From Agitococcus lubricus (GTDB lineage Bacteria; Pseudomonadota; Gammaproteobacteria; Pseudomonadales; Moraxellaceae), in the NCBI RefSeq assembly GCF_003051055.1, contig NZ_QAON01000003.1:222134-286133 (forward strand): a stretch of DNA of 64,000 nucleotides, read 5' to 3'. The position numbers and the translations under genes were made by a program. Shown piece after piece: positions 47,964-56,124 of the stretch. Within the stretch, counting starts at the first letter, position 1. Every line of letters begins with the position of its first letter. The notes under the pieces were generated by a model that did not search any database, had not been told where the DNA came from, and was given only the letters and a program-made list of their open reading frames with translations.

Positions 47964-50900
47964 ATGTTAAGCAACCATAAACTCTTAAAACACATTAGCT
48001 TAGTCGTTTTAACCTGTTATATCTCTTTAATTACCCAACCTGTGCAAGCGGCCATTCAACAAGAAGTATTTGCCCGTCCTAAACCCAAAACCGATAACAG
48101 CACGCCCATTAGCCAACTTGAGCAAATGCGCGAATTGGTCAAAAAATTACAGCTACAAAATAGCTTAGATGCCAAACCCAACCGCACCACGGCTTTAGTG
48201 CAATGGCAAACACGTCAACAACAACGTGCCAAACTCAGTACTGAGCAAGTTTTAGCCTTACAACAAGGCTTTGAGAAAGAACAGCAAGCCCAACAGGCGC
48301 AATTTGCTCAAGTTGAACAGCATATTATGGCTAAAAAACTGCCTGCCGAGATATTGCAACGTCATCAAGACACCGTAAAACAAGTACAAGCGCGTCATCA
48401 ACAATTACAAAACAGCTTGCAAGCCTTAGCCAAAGCGCAACAACAAAATAATGCTCTAGAACGAGACAAAGCCTTAGACACCTTAAACAAACAACTGGAC
48501 GATTGGGCAGGCGAAAGAGCGCAATACACCGATAGCAAACACTTACCGTGGAGCAGTCCGTCTAACAAAGTCCGTGCCCCTTTAGACAGCAAACAAGCCT
48601 ACCTCCAGCATCTGCACGATGTTTTAGGCGTTAAGCCTTTACAAGTGGCCAGTGTTGGGGCAACGCTGCCCACAGGCACCGTTTGGCCTGTCTTACCTAA
48701 ATTGCCGTTTGAGGTACAAGCTACCGATACCGCCGCAAATGAAGACGTGCAACTTACGCCTGCCATTCAAGCCAAAGCCGCTGAGTTAGACCACAACCCT
48801 GCTAAAATTTATAAATGGGTGTATGACAACATCGACTTTGTTCCCACTTATGGCTCCATTCAAGGGGCAGACTTTACCTTACAAAGCAAACGTGGTAATG
48901 CCTTTGACACCAGCTCCTTACTCATTGCCTTATTACGCGCATCTAATATTCCAGCCCGTTATGTCTATGGCACGATTGACGTCCCCACACCCCAATTATT
49001 AAATTGGGTGGGCGGCGTGCAAAATGTAGATGCTGCCCAAAACTTAATGGGACAAGGCGGTATTCCTAATGTTGCTTTAACCAAAGGTGGTGTAGATGTC
49101 GCGGTGCGTATGGAACACGTATGGGTCGAAGCCTATGTTGACTATGTGCCCAGTCGTGGCGTGGTCAACAAAACACCTGATACATGGATAGCTTTAGATG
49201 CGGCGTATAAAATTAACCAATACACCGCAGCCACCAACGTACAACAAGCCGTTCCCTTTGATGCTCAAGCCTTAATCACCGCCGCACAACAAGGCGCAAC
49301 CGTCAATGAGCAAGGGGGTTATGTCCAAAATCTCAATCAACAAGCGGTACAAAGCGCATTAACCGATTATCAAGCCCGATTACAAAGCTATATTCAACAA
49401 AATCCCACGGCAACGGTGGGCGATATCTTAGGCACAAAAACCATTAAACAATACGCCAGTCGCAGTTTAAGTGCAGGCTTACCCTATAAATTAGTGGCCG
49501 TGGCAGGCGATTATCACACCTTGCCCGACACCATGCGTCATTATTTCAGCATCAAGCTGTATCAAAACGCCAGCGAAGCCCGACTGAACGAAGCCAGTAC
49601 CGACCTTAAAATCAGTACCGTCAAATTAGCAGGCCAACCCTTTGCCATTTCGTTTAAGCCAGCCACAGCCGCCGATGAGCAAACCATTAACAGTTATTTA
49701 CCCAAACCGCATGCCGACGGCACACCGATTCAACCCAGTGAATTACCGCAAGCCATGACGGGCTATTTAATTAAATTAAGCCCCGAAATTACGCTAAATG
49801 GCCAACTACTCAATAACCCCAGTACCGCCAGTTTTATGATGGGAGAACAAATATACAGCCAACTGGGCTTTATCAGTCCCAATCAATCGCCTGTCTTAAC
49901 AGAAAAAATGATTGAAGCAGGCGAATATCATGCACTAGGCATTGACTTACAGGGGTTAAGCCAGCAACAACTCACGAGCCTTAAAACGCAATTAGAAAGC
50001 ACCAAAACCAAGTTAGAAAGCCAAGACCCAACCCAATTAGCCACCTTGACGAAACACGACTTAACAGGCGCGTTGTTACAAGTGGGGGTACAAAGTTATT
50101 TTGCGCTCAATGATGTGCAAGATAAGATAGCCAGTAGTCAGGCCAATGTCATTACCAATCGCTTTTTATCGTTTGGGACGTTTAGTAGCAATTTACAACC
50201 CAACCTTAAATACGGCTTTCCATTAAATGTACGCTTTGCAGGCATGATGATGGATATAGACCGTTTAATGCGTCAAGCGGTGGCTAAAAATAACGACAAA
50301 CAAGAGCTGATAGCCTTTGTTGCCAGTCAAGGGCCACGACAAAGCGCGAATGAGCATTTGATTCCTGAGCAGTTGTTTGATGACCCGACTACGAACATTA
50401 CAGATGCGGAAGCGGTGAGTGCGGTGAAAGCCTTGCAGTTGGCGGCTGAGGCAGGGCAAAAGATATTTACCGTGACTCAAGCGAACATCAATACCGTGTT
50501 GCCTCAACTCAACCATAAAGCGGTGATTATGGAAGATGTGAGAAATGCAGTAAATGCAGGTAAGGTGGTGACGATTAGTCAACGTGCGATTAGTTATAAT
50601 GGGTGGACAGGGGCTGGGTATAGTATTGTGGATACACAGACGGGTGCAGGTGCGTACCTTATTGGTGGGGGGGCGGATGGGGCTATTATGACAGCATTTA
50701 TTCAAAGTATGATTAGGATGGCCGAAGTTATGCCTCCTTACATAATGATTGGAATGGGAGTCGGATTAGTAGGTATGACTGCTTATTTGAGCAGAATTAT
50801 TAACAATGGTGAAATAGTGGCTGCAATCACTCTTGTAGGCGTAGGTCTAACTTTAGTGGGTACTGGAAAGATTATAAACAATAAAACAACTTGTAGGTTG

Positions 50901-51062
50901 GGTACAGGTTTAATGATGTCTGGATTGAGTACACTGATGAGGCTGGCTGGAATTTTTGGTACTCCTGTGGGGTCAGCGGCAGCAAGATTGAGAATGGCCG
51001 CTTCTGGGGCAACAGCAGCTTTAATATTTAGTTATTTTCATTGTGAGGGTTTAGGTGACTAG
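47964..51062 (+). CDS. Transglutaminase-like secreted protein with polymorphic hydrophobic C-terminal tip
   Basis: A 1032-residue protein with signal peptide (ISLVVLTCYISLITQPVQAA) and a Gln-rich coiled coil (about 55-200). A transglutaminase core spans about 265-420 (RGNAFDTSSLLIALLRASNI from 310; His385 in RMEHVWVEAYV; Asp412 in WIALDAAYK). The residue where the catalytic Cys should stand is Ala313, so classic activity is unlikely. After a large unknown region, WTGAGY and TGAGAYLIGGGADG (about 881-906) look like a conserved pre-tip border. The last 126 residues are mostly hydrophobic helices, AT-richer than the rest. A small membrane-protein gene follows, as for toxin and immunity. Confidence 0.88.
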   Translation: MLSNHKLLKHISLVVLTCYISLITQPVQAAIQQEVFARPKPKTDNSTPISQLEQMRELVKKLQLQNSLDAKPNRTTALVQWQTRQQQRAKLSTEQVLALQQGFEKEQQAQQAQFAQVEQHIMAKKLPAEILQRHQDTVKQVQARHQQLQNSLQALAKAQQQNNALERDKALDTLNKQLDDWAGERAQYTDSKHLPWSSPSNKVRAPLDSKQAYLQHLHDVLGVKPLQVASVGATLPTGTVWPVLPKLPFEVQATDTAANEDVQLTPAIQAKAAELDHNPAKIYKWVYDNIDFVPTYGSIQGADFTLQSKRGNAFDTSSLLIALLRASNIPARYVYGTIDVPTPQLLNWVGGVQNVDAAQNLMGQGGIPNVALTKGGVDVAVRMEHVWVEAYVDYVPSRGVVNKTPDTWIALDAAYKINQYTAATNVQQAVPFDAQALITAAQQGATVNEQGGYVQNLNQQAVQSALTDYQARLQSYIQQNPTATVGDILGTKTIKQYASRSLSAGLPYKLVAVAGDYHTLPDTMRHYFSIKLYQNASEARLNEASTDLKISTVKLAGQPFAISFKPATAADEQTINSYLPKPHADGTPIQPSELPQAMTGYLIKLSPEITLNGQLLNNPSTASFMMGEQIYSQLGFISPNQSPVLTEKMIEAGEYHALGIDLQGLSQQQLTSLKTQLESTKTKLESQDPTQLATLTKHDLTGALLQVGVQSYFALNDVQDKIASSQANVITNRFLSFGTFSSNLQPNLKYGFPLNVRFAGMMMDIDRLMRQAVAKNNDKQELIAFVASQGPRQSANEHLIPEQLFDDPTTNITDAEAVSAVKALQLAAEAGQKIFTVTQANINTVLPQLNHKAVIMEDVRNAVNAGKVVTISQRAISYNGWTGAGYSIVDTQTGAGAYLIGGGADGAIMTAFIQSMIRMAEVMPPYIMIGMGVGLVGMTAYLSRIINNGEIVAAITLVGVGLTLVGTGKIINNKTTCRLGTGLMMSGLSTLMRLAGIFGTPVGSAAARLRMAASGATAALIFSYFHCEGLGD

Positions 51063-51104
51063 ATCATAATAAATGACTCATGATTATATACAGAGATAAA
51101 CAAT

Positions 51105-51389
51105 ATGGAATCATTGAAAAATATTTCGAATTCTTGTGATGAAGTTTCAAATGTCATTAAGCTTTATTATATATTGACGATGGTTATTTGGTATATTAAT
51201 GATTATATAAACTTTGATTTATATGATTTTTTCTTTAGAGGTTTTGTAATTTTTTTACTATCAGCTTTTATTTTTTTAGCTAAAATACCAGTTTCTTCAT
51301 ATGTTTTATTTAAGAAAAATAGAATTTATATTTTTGATCTTTTGGGATTAACGGTATTTCTATTTTCACTGTTAGATTTACTTTCATAG
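51105..51389 (+). CDS. Small three-helix membrane protein, putative immunity
   Basis: A 94-residue, very hydrophobic, AT-rich protein with about three membrane segments (YYILTMVIWYIN; FRGFVIFLLSAFIFLA; IFDLLGLTVFLFSLLDLL). It starts 43 nt after the stop of the gene with the hydrophobic tip, on the same strand. Base composition differs strongly from the neighbouring secretion genes, suggesting acquisition together with the tip. Membrane immunity proteins commonly counter membrane-active tips. I recognise no family, and the role is inferred from position and character. Confidence 0.65.
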   Translation: MESLKNISNSCDEVSNVIKLYYILTMVIWYINDYINFDLYDFFFRGFVIFLLSAFIFLAKIPVSSYVLFKKNRIYIFDLLGLTVFLFSLLDLLS

Positions 51390-51394
51390 CAAGC

Positions 51395-51482
51395 GTAGCC
51401 CGCATGATAATGCGGGTTAACTCTCCACCCACTCAACTAAATGGCCAAAAAATCACCGCCCCAACCCTCACGGCACAAGGCG
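51395..51482. repeat. Dispersed repeat with hairpin, copy 1
   Basis: CCCGCAT/ATGCGGG hairpin followed by a segment that, read as protein, gives NGQKITAPTLTAQGG, probably a scrap of a paralogue of the transglutaminase-like gene. The 88-bp segment recurs at 52491. The hairpin may also serve as a terminator for the small membrane-protein gene. Confidence 0.85.
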
Positions 51483-51511
51483 GTATTGTGTCACCTTAAC
51501 CCAATCGGCTG

Positions 51512-51756
51512 TTACACCAACCCCTGCTGCTTAATCCTCTGTGCCGCTTGCTCGTAACTTTCGCCTGCACGGGCAAGGCGTTCAATATCCGCTTTTAACA
51601 CCCTATGAATCATCTCACCTACAGGTACAGACTTCTTTTTACCAGTGGCAGGTTTTGGCGTTTTAGGGTTAAAAATAAAGGTAACGTGGCGGCATAGATT
51701 TTGTTTGATACACCTAAAATCGTTTTAGGAATAGTATTTTTGTGGTATGTTGCCAT
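51512..51756 (-). pseudogene. Frameshifted small ORF, unknown function
   Basis: On the minus strand an ATG at 51756 starts MATYHKNTIPKTILGVSNKI. The natural continuation is in another frame: FIFNPKTPKPATGKKKS, then VPVGEMIHRVLKADIERLAR, ending QRIKQQGLV and a stop at 51512. The 245-nt span is not a multiple of three, so one indel separates the halves. I do not recognise the family; size and lysine content suggest a small DNA-binding or antitoxin-like protein. It is divergent from the PIN-domain gene. Confidence 0.55.
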
Positions 51757-51785
51757 CAATCCATAAAAATTAACACATTAAACCT

Positions 51786-52226
51786 ATGAAAGTTTATCTT
51801 GATAATTGTATGTTTAATCGGCCTTTTGACAATCAAACAAATTTGCGAGTACGCATTGAGACAGAGGCAAAGTTATATATTCAAGAGAAAATTAAATTAG
51901 GTGATTTTTTCTTGATTTGGTCTTACATCTTGGACTTTGAAAATTTTCAGAACCCATTTGCAGAACGTAAGCAAGCCATTGCTAAATGGCGAAATCTTGC
52001 GAGCGTTGATATTGAAGAAACCGCGTTGTTATTGGCAAATGCCCAGTTTTTTGTTTCGTTAGGTATTAAAGCTAAAGACGCATTACATGTTGCTTGTGCA
52101 ATAGAGGGCAAAGCAGATTATTTTTTATCAACAGACGATAAACTACTTAAAAAATTAGCAACACAAGCTCAAATAATAGCAATCAATCCCGTAGATTTTA
52201 TCAAGGTGCTTGAACATGATTACTGA
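51786..52226 (+). CDS. PIN-domain protein, VapC-like putative toxin
   Basis: A 146-residue PIN-type ribonuclease. Conserved acidic positions are visible: Asp6 in VYLDNCMFNRPFD, the central Asp in KAKDALHVACAIEGKADYF, and STDDKLLKKL near the end. It overlaps the following small gene by 11-17 nt, depending on that gene's start, as in toxin-antitoxin pairs. The order here is toxin first. Activity would be RNA cleavage, by family. Confidence 0.85.
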   Translation: MKVYLDNCMFNRPFDNQTNLRVRIETEAKLYIQEKIKLGDFFLIWSYILDFENFQNPFAERKQAIAKWRNLASVDIEETALLLANAQFFVSLGIKAKDALHVACAIEGKADYFLSTDDKLLKKLATQAQIIAINPVDFIKVLEHDY

Positions 52227-52416
52227 TACCGAAATCAAACTAAAAGGTGTAGAGGCGTTGATTATCGCTTTGGGAGAAGTACAAGCAGAGCGTTTTATTA
52301 GCCTAATTCTGCGAGAGCCATTTGACTACACAATATGGCAACAAAAGTTATGGTTAAATCAATCCGTTGAAAGTATTAGCAGTATGGCAATGGCGCATCG
52401 CCAAGCTGAAAAGTAA
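52216..52416 (+). CDS. Small partner protein of the PIN-domain gene, putative antitoxin
   Basis: A 66-residue protein from ATG 52216 (an in-frame TTG at 52210 adds 2). MITDTEIKLKGVEALIIALG and ERFISLILREPFDYTIWQ resemble a family of short proteins found beside PIN-domain genes, notably in cyanobacteria. It overlaps the PIN gene's end, so translation is coupled. An antitoxin role is inferred from this pairing; no DNA-binding motif is obvious. Confidence 0.72.
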   Translation: MITDTEIKLKGVEALIIALGEVQAERFISLILREPFDYTIWQQKLWLNQSVESISSMAMAHRQAEK

Positions 52417-52419
52417 AGT

Positions 52420-52486
52420 ACCGATACCGCCGCAAATGAAGACGTGCAACTTACGCCTGCGATTCAAGCTAAAGCCGCTGAGTTAG
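52420..52486 (+). pseudogene. 67-bp duplicate of a piece of the transglutaminase-like gene
   Basis: The segment starting ACCGATACCGCCGCAAATGA matches 48723-48789 within the transglutaminase-like gene, with about two base differences. It has no start or frame of its own and sits directly beside repeat copy 2. It is a leftover of recombination or of a lost paralogue. Confidence 0.9.
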
Positions 52487-52490
52487 TAAA

Positions 52491-52575
52491 CGTAGCCCGC
52501 ATGATAATGCGGGTTAACTCTCCCTTCAACTACATGGCCAAAAAATCACCGCCCCAACCCTCACGGCACAAGGCG
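52491..52575. repeat. Dispersed repeat with hairpin, copy 2
   Basis: 85 bp closely matching 51395-51482 (CGTAGCCCGCATGATAATGC start, CACGGCACAAGGCG end), in the same orientation. The two copies bracket the frameshifted ORF and the PIN pair, so that block could be mobile by homologous recombination. Nothing else coding is seen up to 52723. Confidence 0.88.
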
Positions 52576-52723
52576 TTTTGAGCTTTTAAACACCCTAAAA
52601 TTAGCTCACCTGTCGCTTGTTTTTCTGACGGCTCGGTTTGGCCTCTATCGCCACTGTAAGGCTAAATTCAAAGCTAAAATATTGTTAAAACCAGTACTTG
52701 TTGCTTTTATGTTGGCATAATCT

Positions 52724-53065
52724 TTAATCTTCTTTTAACAACGCAAGCACCACAGATTCTGTCAACGATAACGACTTAGCAATTAACTCAACTGACAAGC
52801 CTGCCTTGTGCATACCCATTGCAGCAATCGCAATGCCTTCGGCTTTACCTTCCTCTTTACCAATTTCCTTACCAATCTCAATGCCTTGCGCATACTCAGC
52901 TTGCTTTTTGTCCCATGCATAATCCAACGTATTCCAATAATCTCTATAACCCTTAAGGCTATATTGCTAAGCTTGGTACTCCTTATAAGTCATGTTATCT
53001 ATTTCAGTATCAGACCTAAGCATATGTTCAAAAGGATTTTTATATAAATGACGTGGCGCAGGCAT
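52724..53065 (-). pseudogene. Rpn/YhgA-like nuclease remnant with in-frame stop
   Basis: The frame from ATG 53065 reads MPAPRHLYKNPFEHMLRSDT, then stops at TAG (about 52967) after 32 residues. It continues in the same frame as YSLKGYRDYWNTLDYAWDKK, GKEIGKEEGKAEGIA and a C-terminus ending LALLKED. This is the C-terminal half of a PD-(D/E)XK Rpn-family protein (EG/GKE repeats and helical tail). The N-terminal catalytic domain is absent, so it is inactive. Confidence 0.72.
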
Positions 53066-53067
53066 GC

Positions 53068-53150
53068 TTAATCCTCTTTTAAGAAATGAGCCACAACGGA
53101 CTCTTCTAACAACACAATGTTGGCAATCGCCTCAATACTCATACCGCTGT
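53068..53150 (-). pseudogene. Second Rpn-like C-terminal tail
   Basis: Directly upstream of the preceding remnant, GMSIEAIANIVLLEESVVAH followed by FLKED and a stop is a second copy of the same C-terminal tail. It implies that two tandem family members once stood here. No upstream coding sequence for it is visible before the FemAB-like gene at 53344. Confidence 0.65.
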
Positions 53151-53343
53151 TGTAAATAAATACCTTTATCCATAATACACTGGGCAACATGCCCATCCTT
53201 GTATCTTAAACCATAACTAAAACTAAACATGAACAGAGGGTGATTGCTGACATGATTGACGTTAAGATAAAAACCGACAATAAAAGACAGCTCTTAGTGG
53301 GACCTTATAAAAAAATGCAGTGATTGCATAATCGTATTGACAA

Positions 53344-54489
53344 CTATTGCTCACCAACCTGTCTAAACGGTAACGCTTGACTCATCTCATCACGGTAACG
53401 CTGAATCGCGACCGATTCTTCGACTAAAAAACGTTTAACCGCTTGTTGAAACCCTGTGTGTTTAAGCCAATGTATGGAGTAGGTGAGTGTCGGTCTAAAA
53501 CCACGCGGTACTTTATGCTCACCTTGTGCACCAGAGTCAAACCGCTGAATACCCTGTTCGATACAATACTCAATGCCTTGATAATAACACGTCTCAAAAT
53601 GTAGAAATTCTATCTCACGAATACAACCCCAATAACGGCCATACAAAGTATTTGTGCCTAAAAAATATAATGCCCCTGCAATCGCTTCATCGCCCTCAAA
53701 CGCCACAACTAACAACAAACTATCGCGCATAGTGTGATAAATACGCTCAAAAAAGTCAGGTGTTAAATAACCGTGATGGCGGTTATATTTGAGATTGGTT
53801 AATTGATAAAAAGCCTGAAAGCGTTGCCAAAGCGTTGGGGTAATGGCATCACCTGTTAGTCGTTTAAACTCAATGCCTTGAGCGATTAAACTGTTACGCT
53901 CCTTACGCAGCGTACGGCGTTTTTTAGAATTCATTGCCGCTAAAAAGCTATCAAAATCAGTGTAACTGTCGTTATACCAATGAAACTGACAGCCTAAACG
54001 CATATCAGCGCCAGTCTTTAGCCATTGTGCTAATTCTTGCTCATCAACAAATAAGATATGCCAGCCTGATGCTCCTAGTTGTTGGGCTTTGTCTTGTAAT
54101 GACTGTGCGACAACAGCGGTAACTTCATGCGAGTAGTCGGTTGCTTGCACTAAACGTTGTCCCGTGGCGGGGGTAAAGGGAATAGCGGCCAATAACTTTG
54201 GATAATACGCTAAACCATGATTTTCGTAGGCTTCTGCCCAAGACCAATCAAAAACATATTCGCCGTAGGAATGACTTTTTAAGTACAAGGGCATAGCGGC
54301 TAATAAACGGCCATCTTCCGATTCCACCAACAAGTGCATGACTTGCCAACCACTCTCACCACCGACACTTTGACTGTCTTCTAAAGCCGCTAAAAACTCA
54401 TAACGTAAAAAAGGGTAGTCTGAACCAACTAGGCTATGCCATGTCTCAGCAGAAATTTGGTGAATATCGTTAATAAAACGCACGTTCAT
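53344..54489 (-). CDS. FemAB-like GNAT-fold acyltransferase (PF04339 type)
   Basis: A 381-residue cytosolic protein of the FemAB-like family formerly DUF482. Segments such as HSLVGSDYPFLRYEFLAALE, FDWSWAEAYENHGLAYYPKL, NSKKRRTLRKERNSL and FDSGAQGEHKVPRGFRP are characteristic. Members are annotated as peptidoglycan-related acyltransferases but the substrate is generally not known. It is divergent from modA with a 159-bp spacer. Confidence 0.9.
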   Translation of the reverse strand: MNVRFINDIHQISAETWHSLVGSDYPFLRYEFLAALEDSQSVGGESGWQVMHLLVESEDGRLLAAMPLYLKSHSYGEYVFDWSWAEAYENHGLAYYPKLLAAIPFTPATGQRLVQATDYSHEVTAVVAQSLQDKAQQLGASGWHILFVDEQELAQWLKTGADMRLGCQFHWYNDSYTDFDSFLAAMNSKKRRTLRKERNSLIAQGIEFKRLTGDAITPTLWQRFQAFYQLTNLKYNRHHGYLTPDFFERIYHTMRDSLLLVVAFEGDEAIAGALYFLGTNTLYGRYWGCIREIEFLHFETCYYQGIEYCIEQGIQRFDSGAQGEHKVPRGFRPTLTYSIHWLKHTGFQQAVKRFLVEESVAIQRYRDEMSQALPFRQVGEQ

Positions 54490-54582
54490 AAAGTAGCTAC
54501 GAATGAAGTGGAAAACTGAGAAACAGTATAGGGGGTTAGCCTATGGCTGACTATTTGCTTTTGCTTAAACAATCAATGACGA

Positions 54583-54620
54583 TTGACAGTTTAGGCGTTA
54601 TATACAATCATACATAACGA
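54583..54620 (+). promoter_or_regulatory. Promoter and ModE-box-like operator of modABC
   Basis: TTGACA (54583-54588) is a consensus -35. CGTTATATA (54596-54604), a 6-bp spacer and TACATAACG (54611-54619) form a dyad with one mismatch, very close to the known ModE operator pattern (CGTTATATA-N6-TATATAACG). It covers the probable -10 region, so binding would block transcription when molybdate is plentiful. Confidence 0.75.
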
Positions 54621-54648
54621 TTTTTAACCAAAATATAAGAGATAACCG

Positions 54649-55419
54649 ATGTTCGATGTCAAACCATCACTGCGTTCGTTAATGTTGTTAAGTGGCGTGT
54701 TATATGCACAAGCCAGTTTAGCCACTGAGCAAATTACCTTATATGCGGCTGCCAGTTTGACTAATGCCTTAACTGAAATTACTAAGCATTATCAAACAAA
54801 CCATGATGTTGTTATTAAAACGTCCTTTGCAGGTTCATCAACCTTAGCCAAACAAATTGAAGCAGGCGCACCAGCACAAGTCTTTGCCTCTGCCGATGTG
54901 CAATGGATGGATTATTTGCAAAAACGCAATAAATTACAGTCCAATAGTCGCAAAGAGTTGTTAGGTAACAGTTTGGTGTTAATTACCCCTAAAAATAAAA
55001 CTATCAGCGTTAACATGGACAAATCCTTTGATTTAGCCAACGCCTTTACTGGCAAAATTTGTACAGGCGACACCGCTAGTGTACCTGTGGGTATTTATGC
55101 CAAACAAGCCTTACAAAACTTGGGTTGGTGGCGTAATTTAGAAAAACGCTTAGTCGCTACGGAAGATGTGCGTACTGCCTTAGCTTTTGTTGAACGTGGT
55201 GAGTGTGCGCTAGGTATTGTGTATGAAACAGACGCTAAAATCAGCGATAAAGTGACGATAGTTGGTCGTTTTGCCAGTCAAAGTCATCAAAAAATTGTCT
55301 ATCCTTTTGCTTTAGTTGCAGGCGCGTCTGCCACCAGTGCCGAATTTTTTCACTATTTACAAAGTGATACCGCTCAAGCCGTGTTTAGCAAATATGGCTT
55401 TGTGGTGTTGAAGCCGTAA
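54649..55419 (+). CDS. modA: Molybdate-binding periplasmic protein
   Basis: A 256-residue substrate-binding protein with signal peptide (SLMLLSGVLYAQASLA). The oxyanion-binding motif YAAASLTNALTEI, SFAGSSTLAKQIEAGAPAQV and the C-terminal CALGIVYETDAK are typical of ModA. It captures molybdate or tungstate for ModBC. The gene lies just behind a ModE-box-like site and abuts modB. Confidence 0.95.
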   Translation: MFDVKPSLRSLMLLSGVLYAQASLATEQITLYAAASLTNALTEITKHYQTNHDVVIKTSFAGSSTLAKQIEAGAPAQVFASADVQWMDYLQKRNKLQSNSRKELLGNSLVLITPKNKTISVNMDKSFDLANAFTGKICTGDTASVPVGIYAKQALQNLGWWRNLEKRLVATEDVRTALAFVERGECALGIVYETDAKISDKVTIVGRFASQSHQKIVYPFALVAGASATSAEFFHYLQSDTAQAVFSKYGFVVLKP

Positions 55420-56124
55420 ATGATGTATTTATCTCCCGAAGAATGGTCGGCATTAAAACTGTCATTCAAAGTGGCCAGTTTTTGTACCTTAGTGGGTATT
55501 GTGCCTGCGATTGCCTTAGCATGGTTGTTGGCGCGTAAACAGTTTTGGGGCAAAGCCTTGTTGGATGCCACCATTCATTTACCGATGGTATTGCCGCCTG
55601 TTGTTCCCGGTTATTTGTTGTTATTGGCTTTTGGGCATAATGGCGTAATTGGTCATTGGTTATTTAATACTTTTGGTTGGTCATTTGCCTTTAATTGGAA
55701 AGGTGCGGTATTAGCTTCATTGGTGATGAGTTTGCCGTTAATGGTGCAGTCGATACGCTTAGCGATTCAATTAGTTGATACGCGTTTGGAAGATGCAGCA
55801 CGTACTTTAGGAGCAAATAATTGGTCGGTATTGTTTAGTATTACCTTACCACTGGCTTTACCAGGTATTTTAGTCGGTGCGTTGTTGGGTTTTAGTCGTA
55901 GTTTAGGTGAGTTTGGCGCAACCATTACTTTTGTGGGTAATATTGCAGACGAAACTCGAACTTTGCCTTTAGCCATTTATAGTGTGATTCATCAACCCGA
56001 TGGCGAGGCAATGGCCACGCGTTTAATCATCATTTCGTTGTTATTAGCGTTTGCAGCGTTATTGTTGAGTAATTATTGGTCACAACGGATGCAGCAACGT
56101 TTAGGTTATCAATCCCATGCTTGA
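55420..56124 (+). CDS. modB: Molybdate ABC transporter permease
   Basis: A 234-residue inner-membrane permease with five or six helices. It has the permease EAA-like loop (LEDAARTLGANNWSVLFSIT) that contacts ModC, and GFSRSLGEFGATITFVGNI near the C-terminus, typical of ModB. It starts at the base after the modA stop and overlaps modC by 8 nt. Confidence 0.95.
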   Translation: MMYLSPEEWSALKLSFKVASFCTLVGIVPAIALAWLLARKQFWGKALLDATIHLPMVLPPVVPGYLLLLAFGHNGVIGHWLFNTFGWSFAFNWKGAVLASLVMSLPLMVQSIRLAIQLVDTRLEDAARTLGANNWSVLFSITLPLALPGILVGALLGFSRSLGEFGATITFVGNIADETRTLPLAIYSVIHQPDGEAMATRLIIISLLLAFAALLLSNYWSQRMQQRLGYQSHA

